Part shown: in pieces, positions 51,420 through 60,921 of the stretch | Layout of the letters: each line of letters begins with the position of its first letter | Numbering within the stretch: the first letter of the stretch is position 1 | Assembly: GCF_000717655.1 (NCBI RefSeq) | Contig: NZ_JNZY01000010.1 | Location: 310,001 to 374,000 of the forward strand | Reading direction: 5' to 3' | DNA from: Streptomyces katrae | GTDB taxonomy: Bacteria > Actinomycetota > Actinomycetes > Streptomycetales > Streptomycetaceae | DNA: 64,000 nucleotides | Position numbers and translations under genes: made by a program | The notes under the pieces: model-generated | Database searches by the model: none | Told to the model about the DNA's origin: nothing | What the model saw: only the letters and a program-made list of their open reading frames with translations

Positions 51420-52607
51420 GTGACCACGACCGGCCTGCCGGAAAGCCTGATCGCCACCCTTCCCGGCGAGTACTACACCGCCCCGGACATCTTCCGGCTG
51501 GAGCAGGAACGCATCTTCGAGACGATGTGGTTCTGCGTGGGGCGCTCGTCCGAGCTGGCCAAGCCGGGCGCCTTCCGGACCGTGGACGTGGGCCGCGAGA
51601 GCATCCTGGTGACGCGGGCGCGCGACCAGGCGGTCCGCGCCTACTTCAACGTGTGCCGGCACCGCGGCGCGAAGCTGTGCACGGAGCCGGCCGGCGAGGC
51701 CGGACGGGCCTTCCGATGCCCGTACCACGCCTGGACGTACGCCCTCGACGGCAGGCTGATCGCCGCCCCCAACCTCACGAAGATGCCCGACGTCGGCCGG
51801 ACCGAGTTCGGGCTGGTGCCCGTGTCCGTACGCGAATGGCTCGGCTACGTCTGGGTCTGCCTCGCGGACAGTCCGCCCTCCTTCGAGGAGCAGGTCATGG
51901 GCGCGGCCGTCGAGCGGCTCGGCGACGCGGAGTCGATCGAGCGGTACGGCATCGAGGACCTGGAGGTCGGCCGGCGGATCGTCTACGACGTCAAGGCGAA
52001 CTGGAAGCTCATCATCGAGAACTTCATGGAGTGCTACCACTGCGCCACCATTCACCCCGAACTCACCGAGGTGCTCCCGGAGTTCACCGAGGGCTACGCG
52101 GCGCAGTACTACGTCGGGCACGGCGCCGCCTTCGGCGAGGGCATCCAGGGCTTCACCGTCGACGGCTCGGAGGGTCTCGACCGGATCCCCACCGTCTCGC
52201 CGGACCAGGACCGCAAGTACTACGCGATCACCGTGCGGCCTCAGGTCTTCGTCAATCTGGTGCCGGACCACGTGATCTTCCACCGGATGTACCCGGTCGC
52301 GGCCGACCGCACGGTCGTCGAATGCGACTGGCTCTACCTCAAGGACGTGGTGGAGAGCGGCAAGGACGTCAGCCGCTCCGTCGAGCTCTTCGACCGGGTC
52401 AACCGGCAGGACTTCGACGCCTGCGAGCGCTGCCAGCCCGCGATGAGCTCCCGCATGTACGCCCACGGCGGGGTGCTCGTGCCCAGTGAGCACCACATCG
52501 GAGCGTTCCACGACTGGGTCCGGGGGCGCCTGGACGCCGGGCACGGGCAGCCGCGGCAGGAGCCGTTGCAGCGGCCGCTCAGCCCAGGTGGCCCATGCGG
52601 TGGCTGA
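51420..52607 (+). CDS. gbcA: Glycine betaine monooxygenase-like Rieske oxygenase
   Basis: Rieske non-heme iron oxygenase of 395 residues, likely removing one methyl of glycine betaine to give dimethylglycine and formaldehyde. The Rieske site is CRHRGAKLC...CPYHAW and the mononuclear iron site is ENFMECYHCATIHPEL with the later acid ligand. These blocks match GbcA and stachydrine demethylase relatives. GTG 51420 has GAGGAG 5 bases upstream; the ATG at 51378 lacks a site. The surrounding choline and betaine genes support the assignment. The last 29 bases overlap the end of the convergent iclR gene. Confidence 0.82.
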   Translation: MTTTGLPESLIATLPGEYYTAPDIFRLEQERIFETMWFCVGRSSELAKPGAFRTVDVGRESILVTRARDQAVRAYFNVCRHRGAKLCTEPAGEAGRAFRCPYHAWTYALDGRLIAAPNLTKMPDVGRTEFGLVPVSVREWLGYVWVCLADSPPSFEEQVMGAAVERLGDAESIERYGIEDLEVGRRIVYDVKANWKLIIENFMECYHCATIHPELTEVLPEFTEGYAAQYYVGHGAAFGEGIQGFTVDGSEGLDRIPTVSPDQDRKYYAITVRPQVFVNLVPDHVIFHRMYPVAADRTVVECDWLYLKDVVESGKDVSRSVELFDRVNRQDFDACERCQPAMSSRMYAHGGVLVPSEHHIGAFHDWVRGRLDAGHGQPRQEPLQRPLSPGGPCGG

Positions 52608-53376
52608 TCTCCTGCGCGCCCTTGAGCAGCAGCGGCGCCAGCTCGTGCATGCGCTCCTCGCTGAAGCGGTAGCCGGGCCCCGATGCGCTGATCGCGGCGA
52701 TGACCACGCCGTCCCGGTCGCGGATCGGGGCGGCCATGGCGTGCAGCCCGATCTCGTACTCCTCGAACGTCATGGCGTACCCGCGGTCCAGGGATGCGAC
52801 GAGGTTCTTCTCCAGCTTCGTCCTGGCGGTCAGGGTGCTCGGCGTGTACTTCTTCAGCCCGGCCTCCGCCAGCAGCTGCACGCGCTGCTTCGCCGGGAGG
52901 TGGGCGAGGAGCACCTTCCCGCTGGAGGTGGCGTGCAGCGGGGTCAGCTGGCCGACCCAGTTGTGCGCCGTGACCGCGCCCGGGCCGCGCACCTGGCAGA
53001 GATTGATCGCGTACTGCTCCTCCAGGATCGCGATGTTGACCGTCTCGCCGAGCTCCTCGGCCAGCCGTTCGCACACCGGGCGGCCCACCTGCGTGATGTC
53101 GATCCGCCCCGTGACCGCGCCCGCCAGCCGCACGATGCCGAAACCGAGCCGGTACTTGCCGCGCTCGGTGGCCTGTTCGACGAGGCCGCGCGCCTCGAGC
53201 GCCCCGAGCAGCCGGAACGCCGTCGACTTGTGGACGTCGATCTCCGCCGCCACTTCACTGACGCCCGCCTCGCCGCGCTGGGCGAGGATCTCCAGCACGC
53301 TGACGGCGCGGTCGACGGACTGCACCCCGCCCGCCGGCGCGCCCGCGGTTTCGGTGGCTGCCTCGTAGTTGCTCAT
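52579..53376 (-). CDS. IclR family regulator of choline/betaine catabolism
   Basis: Regulator of 265 residues. The N-terminal winged helix has VQSVDRAVSVLEILAQRGEAGVSEVAAEIDVHKSTAFRLLGALE (in part). The C-terminal effector domain has HATSSGKVLLAHL, RGYAMTFEEYEIGLHAMAAPI and AAISASGPGYRF, typical of IclR. Its gene lies between the oxygenase and betA, and a perfect copy of the region's 17-bp repeat is in its divergent upstream region. TATAGT ends 6 bases before the ATG, so the transcript is probably leaderless. It is the natural candidate to bind the repeat; activator or repressor is not known. Confidence 0.87.
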   Translation of the reverse strand: MSNYEAATETAGAPAGGVQSVDRAVSVLEILAQRGEAGVSEVAAEIDVHKSTAFRLLGALEARGLVEQATERGKYRLGFGIVRLAGAVTGRIDITQVGRPVCERLAEELGETVNIAILEEQYAINLCQVRGPGAVTAHNWVGQLTPLHATSSGKVLLAHLPAKQRVQLLAEAGLKKYTPSTLTARTKLEKNLVASLDRGYAMTFEEYEIGLHAMAAPIRDRDGVVIAAISASGPGYRFSEERMHELAPLLLKGAQEISHRMGHLG

Positions 53377-53432
53377 GGCGAAACTATACGCGCCGTCATC
53401 AACAGGTGATCGGTCCTGGCCGCGGCCGGAAA

Positions 53433-53449
53433 GTTGCGCGGAACGCAAC
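53433..53449. promoter_or_regulatory. IclR-type site B, perfect copy
   Basis: GTTGCG-CGGAA-CGCAAC is a perfect 6-5-6 inverted repeat in the region between the divergent iclR and betA genes. It is the best copy of the motif seen at 49753, 56242 and 62100. Confidence 0.75.
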
Positions 53450-53543
53450 CTGGTGCGCCTGGCGATACCCGTACTAGCATGCGCCGCATCTTGACGGCTG
53501 GGGGGCAGCCCTCGGCCGGAGACGACGGAGGGACGAGACTCCG

Positions 53544-55238
53544 ATGGTGCCCCAGCAATACGACTTCGTCATCGTCGGCGGCGGCTCGGCCGGCAGCGCC
53601 CTGGCGAACCGGCTCTCCGCGGACCCCGGCAACCGCGTCCTGGTCCTCGAAGCCGGTCGCCCGGACTACCCGTGGGACGTCTTCATCCACATGCCCGCGG
53701 CGCTCACGTTCCCCATCGGCAGCCGCTTCTACGACTGGAGGTACGAGTCCGAGCCCGAGCCGCACATGAACGGGCGGCGCATCTACCACGCCCGCGGCAA
53801 GGTGCTGGGCGGGTCGAGCAGCATCAACGGAATGATCTTCCAGCGCGGCAACCCCCTGGACTACGAGCGCTGGGCCGCCGACCCCGGCATGGAGAACTGG
53901 GACTACGCGCACTGCCTCCCCTACTTCAACCGGATGGAGAACTGCCTGGCCGCGGACCCGCAGGACGCGTTCCGCGGCCGCTCCGGACCCCTCGTCCTGG
54001 AGCGCGGCCCGGCGACCAGCCCGCTCTTCCCGGCCTTCATGGAGGCGGTCCGGCAGGCCGGATACCCACTGACCGACGACGTCAACGGCTACCGGCAGGA
54101 GGGCTTCGCGGCCTTCGACCGCACCATCCACCGCGGGCGTCGGCTGTCCGCCGCCCGGGCCTACCTCCACCCGGCCATGAAGCGGTCCAATCTCGACGTG
54201 CGGACCAGGGCCTTCGTGACCCGGATCCTCTTCGAGGGCAAGCGCGCCGTCGGAGTCGAGTACTGCCGCGGCCGCGGGGCGGTCCGGCAGGTGCGGGCCG
54301 GCGAGGTGATCCTGTCCGGCGGCGCGATCAACTCCCCCCAGCTGCTCCAGCTGTCCGGCGTCGGCAACACCGACGAGCTGCGGGCCCTGGACATCGACGT
54401 CGTACACGATCTGCCGGGCGTGGGGGAGAACCTCCAGGACCACCTGGAGGTGTACGTCCAGTACGCGTGCAAGCAGCCGGTCTCGATGCAGCCCTACCTG
54501 AAGTGGCGCCACCGCCCCTGGATCGGCCTCCAGTGGCTCTTCCGTACCGGCCCCGGCGCGACCAACCACTTCGAGGCCGGCGGTTTCGCGCGGAGCAACG
54601 AGGACGTCGCCTACCCCAACCTGATGTTCCACTTCCTGCCCGTCGCGGTCCGCTACGACGGCTCCGCGCCCGCCGGGGGCCACGGCTACCAGGTGCACGT
54701 CGGCCCCATGTACTCCGACGCCAGGGGCTCGGTCAAGATCAGGAGCAAGGACCCCCGGGTGCACCCGGCCCTGCGGTTCAACTACCTCTCCACCGAGCAG
54801 GACCGCCGCGAGTGGGTCGAGGCGATCCGGGCGGCGCGCACCATCCTCGGCCGGCCCGGGCTGGCCCCGTACAACGACGGCGAGATCTCGCCCGGGCCGG
54901 ACGTGGAGACCGACGAGCAGATCCTCGACTGGGTCGCCAGGGAGGGCGAGACCGCCCTGCACCCGTCCTGCACCGCCAGGATGGGGACCGGCGAGGGGGC
55001 GGTCACCGATCCGGCGAGCCTGCGCGTGCACGGCCTGGAGGGGCTGCGCGTCGTGGACGCCTCCGTGATGCCCTACGTGACGAACGGGAACATCTACGCA
55101 CCCGTCATGATGGTGGCCGAGAAGGCCGCCGATCTCATCCTGGGCAACGAGCCGCTGCCGCCGTCCAAGGCCGAGTTCTACCGGCACCACCGCCTCGGCA
55201 GCGAGGCAGAGCAGGGGCAGCACCCCGGCCACACCTGA
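53544..55238 (+). CDS. betA: Choline dehydrogenase (GMC oxidoreductase)
   Basis: FAD enzyme of 564 residues, predicted to oxidise choline to betaine aldehyde. It has the N-terminal [18 protein letters not shown], the GMC signature [16 protein letters not shown] and [14 protein letters not shown], and the active-site His in [11 protein letters not shown] with Asn in [10 protein letters not shown]. These agree with BetA rather than with glucose or alcohol oxidases, and the operon contains the aldehyde dehydrogenase and betaine enzymes. ATG 53544 has GGAGGG about 10 bases upstream. Confidence 0.87.
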   Translation: MVPQQYDFVIVGGGSAGSALANRLSADPGNRVLVLEAGRPDYPWDVFIHMPAALTFPIGSRFYDWRYESEPEPHMNGRRIYHARGKVLGGSSSINGMIFQRGNPLDYERWAADPGMENWDYAHCLPYFNRMENCLAADPQDAFRGRSGPLVLERGPATSPLFPAFMEAVRQAGYPLTDDVNGYRQEGFAAFDRTIHRGRRLSAARAYLHPAMKRSNLDVRTRAFVTRILFEGKRAVGVEYCRGRGAVRQVRAGEVILSGGAINSPQLLQLSGVGNTDELRALDIDVVHDLPGVGENLQDHLEVYVQYACKQPVSMQPYLKWRHRPWIGLQWLFRTGPGATNHFEAGGFARSNEDVAYPNLMFHFLPVAVRYDGSAPAGGHGYQVHVGPMYSDARGSVKIRSKDPRVHPALRFNYLSTEQDRREWVEAIRAARTILGRPGLAPYNDGEISPGPDVETDEQILDWVAREGETALHPSCTARMGTGEGAVTDPASLRVHGLEGLRVVDASVMPYVTNGNIYAPVMMVAEKAADLILGNEPLPPSKAEFYRHHRLGSEAEQGQHPGHT

Positions 55239-55249
55239 GGAGGAGCGGC

Positions 55250-56134
55250 ATGTCCGCCCGGCCCACGCCGTACCCCGAACGCCCCCTGCCCGCCCCGGTC
55301 ACCGGGGGCGGCCTGGCCGGGCTCCTGCGCAGGGTCCGCTACGAGGTCCTGCCGGCGAAGGCCACCGAGGACAAGGTCCTGGCCCACGTACCGGCGGAGG
55401 TGCCCGTCACGGTCACGGCCTCCCCGGCCAAGGGCCTCGGCCCGACGCTGGACCTCGCCACCCGCCTGGCCGGGCACGGCTACCGGGTCGTCCCGCACCT
55501 CCCGGCCCGGCAGATCGCCGACGCCGCTCACCTCGCGGACATCGTGGACCGGCTCGTCGCCGCCGGCATCGAGGACGTCTTCGTCCCGGCCGGCGACGCC
55601 GACCCGCCGGCCGGGGCGTACGACGCGGCCCTGCCCGTGCTGCGCCGGCTCGGCGAGCTGGGCAGCCCGTTCGCGCATGTCGGCATCACCGGCTACCCGG
55701 AGAGCCATCCCCTCATCGCCGACGACGTCACGGTCCGGGCGATGGGGGACAAGCAGCCGCACGCGACGTACATCGTCAGCAACCTGTGCTTCGACCCGGC
55801 GACCCTGCGCCAGTGGCTCGCGCGAGTGCGCCGCCGGCACGTCGTGCTGCCCGTGCACGTCGGGATCGCCGGCCCGGTCGAGCGCGCGAAGCTGCTGTCC
55901 ATGGCCACGAAGATCGGCGTGGGGGAGTCGGCCAGGTTCCTCACCCGGCACCCCTCGTGGTTCCTGCGCTTCGCGGCGCCCGGTGGCTACTCCCCGGAGC
56001 GGCTGCTGCGCCGCAGCGCCCCCGCGCTGAGCTCGCCCGAGGCGGCGGTGGCCGGGCTGCACCTGTTCACGTTCAACCAGATCGCCGAGACCGAGCGCTG
56101 GCGCCGAGCGATGCTGGAGCGCATCGGCGGCTGA
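55250..56134 (+). CDS. Methylenetetrahydrofolate reductase-like protein
   Basis: Protein of 294 residues that looks like a MetF-type barrel: VPVTVTASPAKGLGPTLDLATRLAGHGYRVVPHLPARQI (in part), VDRLVAAGIEDVFVPAGDADPP and FAHVGITGYPESHPLI correspond to the substrate and FAD-binding parts of MTHFR. It lies 11 bases after betA with GAGGAG before the ATG. In this setting it would deal with the methylene-folate produced when dimethylglycine and sarcosine lose their methyl groups. Divergence from housekeeping MetF is considerable, so another folate-linked reaction is possible. Confidence 0.65.
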   Translation: MSARPTPYPERPLPAPVTGGGLAGLLRRVRYEVLPAKATEDKVLAHVPAEVPVTVTASPAKGLGPTLDLATRLAGHGYRVVPHLPARQIADAAHLADIVDRLVAAGIEDVFVPAGDADPPAGAYDAALPVLRRLGELGSPFAHVGITGYPESHPLIADDVTVRAMGDKQPHATYIVSNLCFDPATLRQWLARVRRRHVVLPVHVGIAGPVERAKLLSMATKIGVGESARFLTRHPSWFLRFAAPGGYSPERLLRRSAPALSSPEAAVAGLHLFTFNQIAETERWRRAMLERIGG

Positions 56135-56190
56135 AGGGCTGAGCGCGGCGCCGGCCGCCGTGGAACCGCCGTGCCCGGGCGCCCGTCCCC

Positions 56191-56258
56191 TTGACGTACC
56201 GCACCCCGTGGGCGATCGTGTCGTTCCATTCCGAGCAATACGATGCGCAATACGCAAC
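56191..56258 (+). promoter_or_regulatory. betB upstream region with IclR-type site D
   Basis: GATGCG-CAATA-CGCAAC (56242-56258) is the regional 6-5-6 repeat with one mismatch. TTGACG (56191-56196) could be a -35, but the matching -10 is poor (GATCGT). Confidence 0.55.
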
Positions 56259-56294
56259 GCACATACCGGTGTTACCCGTATGGAGGCTCCGCGC

Positions 56295-57764
56295 GTGGCA
56301 GATCTGTACGTCGGTGGGAAGTGGCGCGAAGCGGCCGCGGGCGGCCGTCGGGACATTCACTGCCCCGCCGACGGCGCGCTCGTGCGGACCGTGTCCGAAG
56401 CGACGCGGGCCGACTCCGAAGCCGCGATCGCCGCCGCGCGCAGCGCCTTCGACGAGGGGCCGTGGCCGCGCACACCCGAACGGGAGCGCGGCGCGCTGCT
56501 GCTGCGCACCGCCGAGGTGCTGGAGCGCGAGGCGGCGGAGTTCGCCCGTGCCGAATCCCTCGACACCGGCAAGCGCCTGGTGGAGAGCGAGTACGACGTC
56601 GCCGACGTCGTGGCCTGCTTGCGGTACTTCGGCGGTATCGCTGGCACCAGCGCGGGCCGGGTGGTCGACACGGGCCGTGAGGACGCCGTCAGCCAGGTCG
56701 TGTACGAGCCGGTCGGGGTGTGCGGGCTGATCACCCCGTGGAACTACCCGCTGCTCCAGGCCGCGTGGAAGGTGGCGCCCGCCCTCGTCGCCGGCAACAC
56801 GCTCGTCCTCAAGCCCAGCGAGCTCACCCCGTCCACCTCGATCCTGCTCATGCGCGCGCTGGAGGAGGCCGGGCTGCCCGCCGGCGCGGCGAACCTCGTC
56901 CTGGGGGCGGGGCCCGGGGCCGGTGCGCCGCTCGCCGAGCACCCGGGCGTGGACATGGTCTCCTTCACGGGCGGCCTCGAGACGGGCCGGCAGGTCATGG
57001 CGGCCGCCGCGGTCACCGTGAAGAAGGTCGCGCTGGAACTGGGCGGCAAGAACCCCAACGTGGTATTCGCCGATGCCGACTTCGAGGCGGCCGTGGACTT
57101 CTCCCTGACCGCCGTCTTCCTGCACTCCGGGCAGGTCTGCTCGGCCGGCGCCCGCCTGATCGTCGAGGACCCGCTGCACGACGCCTTCGTCGACGAGCTC
57201 GTGCGCCGGGCCCGCACCATCCGGCTGGGCGGCCCCTTCGACCCCGCCGCCGAGACCGGGCCGCTGATCTCCGCCGCCCACCGGGCCGAGATCGAGGAGT
57301 ACGTCGCGGCGGGCCTCGCGGAGGGCGCCGTACTGCGCTGCGGCGGCCGGCGCCCCGAGGACCCGGCGCTCGCCGACGGCTTCTACTACCCGCCGACCGT
57401 GCTCGACGCGTGCCGCCCGGACATGCGCGTCGTACGGGAGGAGTCCTTCGGCCCGGTGCTCACCGTCGAGCGGTTCTCGGGCGAGGACGAGGCGGTACGG
57501 CTCGCCAACGACACGGAGTACGGGCTCGCCGGCGCGGTGTGGACCCAGGACGCGGGCAAGGCCCAGCGCGTCGCCCGGCGGCTGCGGCACGGCACGGTCT
57601 GGATCAACGATTACCACCCGTACCTCCCCCAGGCCGAATGGGGCGGCTTCGGGCGTTCGGGTGTCGGCCGCGAGCTGGGCCCGACGGGCCTGGACGAGTA
57701 CCGCGAACCCAAGCACATCTGGCAGAACATCCAGCCGAGGGCGCAGCGCTGGTTCCGCGGCTGA
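56295..57764 (+). CDS. betB: Betaine aldehyde dehydrogenase
   Basis: NAD(P)-dependent aldehyde dehydrogenase of 489 residues. The cofactor region is [25 protein letters not shown] (in part), the general base Glu is in [13 protein letters not shown], and the catalytic Cys in [13 protein letters not shown]. The C-terminal [13 protein letters not shown] and YREPKHIW are typical of the BetB/ALDH9 group. The GTG at 56295 is preferred because GGAGG lies 8 bases upstream; ATG 56280, which would include that GGAGG in the coding sequence, is the alternative. It makes glycine betaine from the BetA product. Confidence 0.87.
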   Translation: MADLYVGGKWREAAAGGRRDIHCPADGALVRTVSEATRADSEAAIAAARSAFDEGPWPRTPERERGALLLRTAEVLEREAAEFARAESLDTGKRLVESEYDVADVVACLRYFGGIAGTSAGRVVDTGREDAVSQVVYEPVGVCGLITPWNYPLLQAAWKVAPALVAGNTLVLKPSELTPSTSILLMRALEEAGLPAGAANLVLGAGPGAGAPLAEHPGVDMVSFTGGLETGRQVMAAAAVTVKKVALELGGKNPNVVFADADFEAAVDFSLTAVFLHSGQVCSAGARLIVEDPLHDAFVDELVRRARTIRLGGPFDPAAETGPLISAAHRAEIEEYVAAGLAEGAVLRCGGRRPEDPALADGFYYPPTVLDACRPDMRVVREESFGPVLTVERFSGEDEAVRLANDTEYGLAGAVWTQDAGKAQRVARRLRHGTVWINDYHPYLPQAEWGGFGRSGVGRELGPTGLDEYREPKHIWQNIQPRAQRWFRG

Positions 57765-57792
57765 GCCGGTGCCATCCGAAGAGAGGCCGACA

Positions 57793-58875
57793 GTGACCGC
57801 AACGAAGACAGAACTGCCGTCGCAGCGGGACGCGTCCGGGGACGGGACCCCCGTGATCTCCGTCCGCGGCCTGTGGAAGGTCTTCGGGCCCAAGGCGGCG
57901 CGGGTGCCGGACTCGCCCGAGCTGTGCGCCCTCTCGCGCCGCGAGCTCATGGAGCGCACCGGCTGCACCGCGGCCGTACGGGACGTGGCCTTCGACGTGT
58001 CGCCCGGCGAGGTCTTCGTGGTCATGGGCCTGTCCGGCTCGGGGAAGTCGACGCTGGTGCGCTGTCTGACCCGGCTGATCGAGCCGACGGCCGGCGAGCT
58101 CGTCCTCGAGGGCGAGGACATCCGAGCCGCCGATCGCGCGAGGCTGCGCGAGCTGCGGCGGCGCAAGTTCGCGATGGTCTTCCAGCACTTCGGGCTGCTG
58201 CCGCACCGCCGGGTCCTGGACAACGTCGCGTACGGGCTGGAGATCCGCGGCACCGGCCGGGCCGAGCGCACCCGGCGTGCCATGGAGGTGGTCGAGCTGG
58301 TCGGCCTCGCCGGGTACGAGCACTCCTACCCCGACCAGCTCTCCGGCGGCATGCAGCAGCGGGTCGGGCTGGCCCGCGCCCTCGCCGGCGACCCGGACGT
58401 GCTCCTGTTCGACGAGCCGTTCTCCGCGCTCGACCCGCTGATCCGCCGGGACATGCAGAACGAGGTCGTCCGGCTGCACCGCGAGGTCGGCAAGACGATG
58501 GTGTTCGTCACCCACGACCTGTCCGAGGCGCTGAAGCTCGGCGACCGCATCCTCATCATGCGCGACGGCCGCACCGTCCAGTGCGGTACGGGCGACGAGC
58601 TCGTCGGGGCGCCCGCCGACGACTACGTGCGGGACTTCGTGGCGGACGTGCCGCGCTCGCGCGTGCTCACCCTTCGCTGGATCATGCGCCCGGCCCGCCC
58701 GGAGGACGCACTCGACGGACCGGAGCTCGGCCCGGACACCGTCGTCCGCGACGCGACGCGCGCCGTCCTCGCAGCGGACCGGCCCGTGAAGGTCGTCGAG
58801 AACGGGCGGCTGCTGGGCGTCGTCGACGACGAGGAGATCCTCGCGGTCGTCGCCGGCCCGGAGGGCGGTGCGTGA
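57793..58875 (+). CDS. proV: Glycine betaine/proline ABC transporter ATPase (ProV/OpuAA-like)
   Basis: ATPase subunit of 360 residues. Walker [15 protein letters not shown]-loop [14 protein letters not shown], signature [15 protein letters not shown], Walker [15 protein letters not shown] and the switch His in [10 protein letters not shown] are complete. The segment between the first strand and Walker A ([18 protein letters not shown]) and the reduced CBS-like tail match ProV/OpuAA. GTG 57793 has GAGAGG 6 bases upstream, 28 bases after betB. Its stop overlaps the permease start. Confidence 0.9.
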   Translation: MTATKTELPSQRDASGDGTPVISVRGLWKVFGPKAARVPDSPELCALSRRELMERTGCTAAVRDVAFDVSPGEVFVVMGLSGSGKSTLVRCLTRLIEPTAGELVLEGEDIRAADRARLRELRRRKFAMVFQHFGLLPHRRVLDNVAYGLEIRGTGRAERTRRAMEVVELVGLAGYEHSYPDQLSGGMQQRVGLARALAGDPDVLLFDEPFSALDPLIRRDMQNEVVRLHREVGKTMVFVTHDLSEALKLGDRILIMRDGRTVQCGTGDELVGAPADDYVRDFVADVPRSRVLTLRWIMRPARPEDALDGPELGPDTVVRDATRAVLAADRPVKVVENGRLLGVVDDEEILAVVAGPEGGA

Positions 58876-60899
58876 TGGCCGCCCTGGTGGCGGCGAGCGC
58901 GGGACGCACGCCCGTACGCGGCGGGCGCGCACGGGTCGCGGCCGCGGTCCTCGTCGGGTGGGCCGCTCTCTGGCTCGCCCTGCGCGGCGTCCACACCCTT
59001 CCCCTCGGCACCGCCGAACTGGCCCCGCTCCACCGGCGGTTCAACGAGATCAACGACGCCGTGGGCGCCGGCCGCAACAGCAACCCGGTCTTCCTCTACG
59101 TCTTCAACGAAATCCGGCTGGGCATCGACCACCTGGTCACCTTCCTCCAGGCGCTGATCGCGCAGCCGTCCTACGGCCGCCCGGTCCCGGTGATCGGCTG
59201 GCTGGGCGTCGTCGCCCTCGTCGGATACGTGTCGTGGGCGTTCGGGAACGTCCGGGTGGCCGCGCTGGCCGTCGCCGGGTTCGTGTTCTTCGGCCTCCAG
59301 GGGCTGTGGCGCGAGAGCATGGACACGCTCGCCCTGACCGCGGCGGCCGTCCTGGTCTCGCTGCTCATCGGCATTCCGCTCGGTGTCTGGACCGGGCTGT
59401 CGGACCGGGTGCACCGCCTGGCGACCCCGGTGCTCGACTTCATGCAGACGATGCCGACCTTCGTCTACCTGGCCCCGCTGACGCTGTTCTTCCTGATCGG
59501 CCCGGCGTCCGCCACGATCGCCACGCTGATCTTCGCGACCCCGCCCGCCGTACGCATCACCGCCCACGCGATCCGCTCGGTCCCCGCCGTCACGGTCGAG
59601 GCGGCCGAGTCGCTCGGCGCGACGCGGCGCCAGACGCTCGCCACCGTGCTGCTGCCGATGTCGAAGCGCACCGTGGTGCTGGGCGTGAACCAGACCATCA
59701 TGGCCGCGCTGTCCATGGTCACCATCGCCGCCCTCATCGACGCGCCCGGGCTGGGCAAGACCGTCGTCAAGGCACTGGAGACGCTGGACGTGGGCACGGC
59801 GTTCAACGCCGGGCTCGCCATCGTCGTACTGGCCATCGTGCTGGACCGCGTGACCACTGCGGCGAGCGCGCGAAGCGAGATGGTGGTCCTCCCGGCCGAA
59901 GGCCGGGGGCGTGGGGAGGACGCCCGGCGCCGCGTCGGGCGTGCGGCGCGCCGGCGCCGCCCGCTGCTCCTCGGCGGGGGTGTGTTCACCGCCGTGTGCA
60001 TGTGGCTCTCCCACACCTATGTATGGGCGGCGCAGTTCCCCGCCGATTCCGGTGTCGGCGGGGCGATCGCCCGTACGGCGGACTCCGTGACCGGCTGGGC
60101 GCAGGGCAGCTTCTCCGGTGTGACGGGCGGTCTGCGCGACGTGGTCACCACCTTGCTGCTCAACCCCTTCGAGGCGCTGCTGACCGGCTCCCCGTGGTGG
60201 CTGGTCGGCGCGGTGGTGGTGGCCCTCGGTGCGCTGCTCGGCGGCCGGCGCGCGGCGGCCACCGCGGCGGTGTGCGTGGCGCTGATCGTCGGGACGGGCC
60301 TGTGGCGGGACAGCATGACGACGCTGGCCTCCAGCTTGGTCGCCACGGTCGTCGTCCTGGCCCTCGGCGTCGCGGTGGGCGTGTGGATGGGGCGCAGCGC
60401 CCTGGCCGACCGGCTGATCCGCCCCGTGCTCGACGCGGGACAGACGATGCCGGCGTTCGTCTATCTGGTGCCGTTCCTGGCCCTGTTCGGCGCGAGCCGG
60501 TTCACGGCGATCGTGGCGGCGATCGTCTACGCGGCCCCGGTAACGGTGAAGATCATCGCGGACGGGGTGCGCGGGGTACCGCAGAGCACGGTGGAGGCGG
60601 CGGTGTCGGCCGGCTCCAGCACCTGGCAGATCATCACGAAGGTCCAGCTCCCGATGGCCCGCGGAGCCCTCGCGCTCGCCACGAACCAGGGGCTGGTCCA
60701 CGTCCTGTCGATGGTCGTCGTCGGCGGGCTGGTCGGGGCGGGCGCCCTCGGCTACGACGTCGTGGCGGGCTTCTCGCAGGGCCAGTTGTACGGCAAGGGG
60801 CTGGCGGCGGGCCTGGCCATCGTGCTGCTCGGGGTCATGTTCGACCGGATCACCCAGGCGGCGGCGCACCGGGCGGCAACAGCCCCCGGCGGGCGCTGA
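58875..60899 (+). CDS. proW: Fused double permease of the betaine transporter
   Basis: Permease of 674 residues holding two complete BPD_transp_1 modules. The first (about 150-330) has the EAA loop VEAAESLGATRRQTLATVLLPMSKR and PTFVYLAPL. The second (about 480-660) has VEAAVSAGSSTWQIITKVQLPMARG and PAFVYLVPFLALFG. An Arg-rich link (about 335-360) joins them. Ordinary ProW or OpuAB proteins have one module and form a homodimer, so here the dimer is encoded in one chain. ATG 58875 overlaps the ATPase stop by one base (TGATG). Confidence 0.88.
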   Translation: MAALVAASAGRTPVRGGRARVAAAVLVGWAALWLALRGVHTLPLGTAELAPLHRRFNEINDAVGAGRNSNPVFLYVFNEIRLGIDHLVTFLQALIAQPSYGRPVPVIGWLGVVALVGYVSWAFGNVRVAALAVAGFVFFGLQGLWRESMDTLALTAAAVLVSLLIGIPLGVWTGLSDRVHRLATPVLDFMQTMPTFVYLAPLTLFFLIGPASATIATLIFATPPAVRITAHAIRSVPAVTVEAAESLGATRRQTLATVLLPMSKRTVVLGVNQTIMAALSMVTIAALIDAPGLGKTVVKALETLDVGTAFNAGLAIVVLAIVLDRVTTAASARSEMVVLPAEGRGRGEDARRRVGRAARRRRPLLLGGGVFTAVCMWLSHTYVWAAQFPADSGVGGAIARTADSVTGWAQGSFSGVTGGLRDVVTTLLLNPFEALLTGSPWWLVGAVVVALGALLGGRRAAATAAVCVALIVGTGLWRDSMTTLASSLVATVVVLALGVAVGVWMGRSALADRLIRPVLDAGQTMPAFVYLVPFLALFGASRFTAIVAAIVYAAPVTVKIIADGVRGVPQSTVEAAVSAGSSTWQIITKVQLPMARGALALATNQGLVHVLSMVVVGGLVGAGALGYDVVAGFSQGQLYGKGLAAGLAIVLLGVMFDRITQAAAHRAATAPGGR

Positions 60900-60921
60900 G
60901 GCGGAAGAAGGGGCAGGACAC

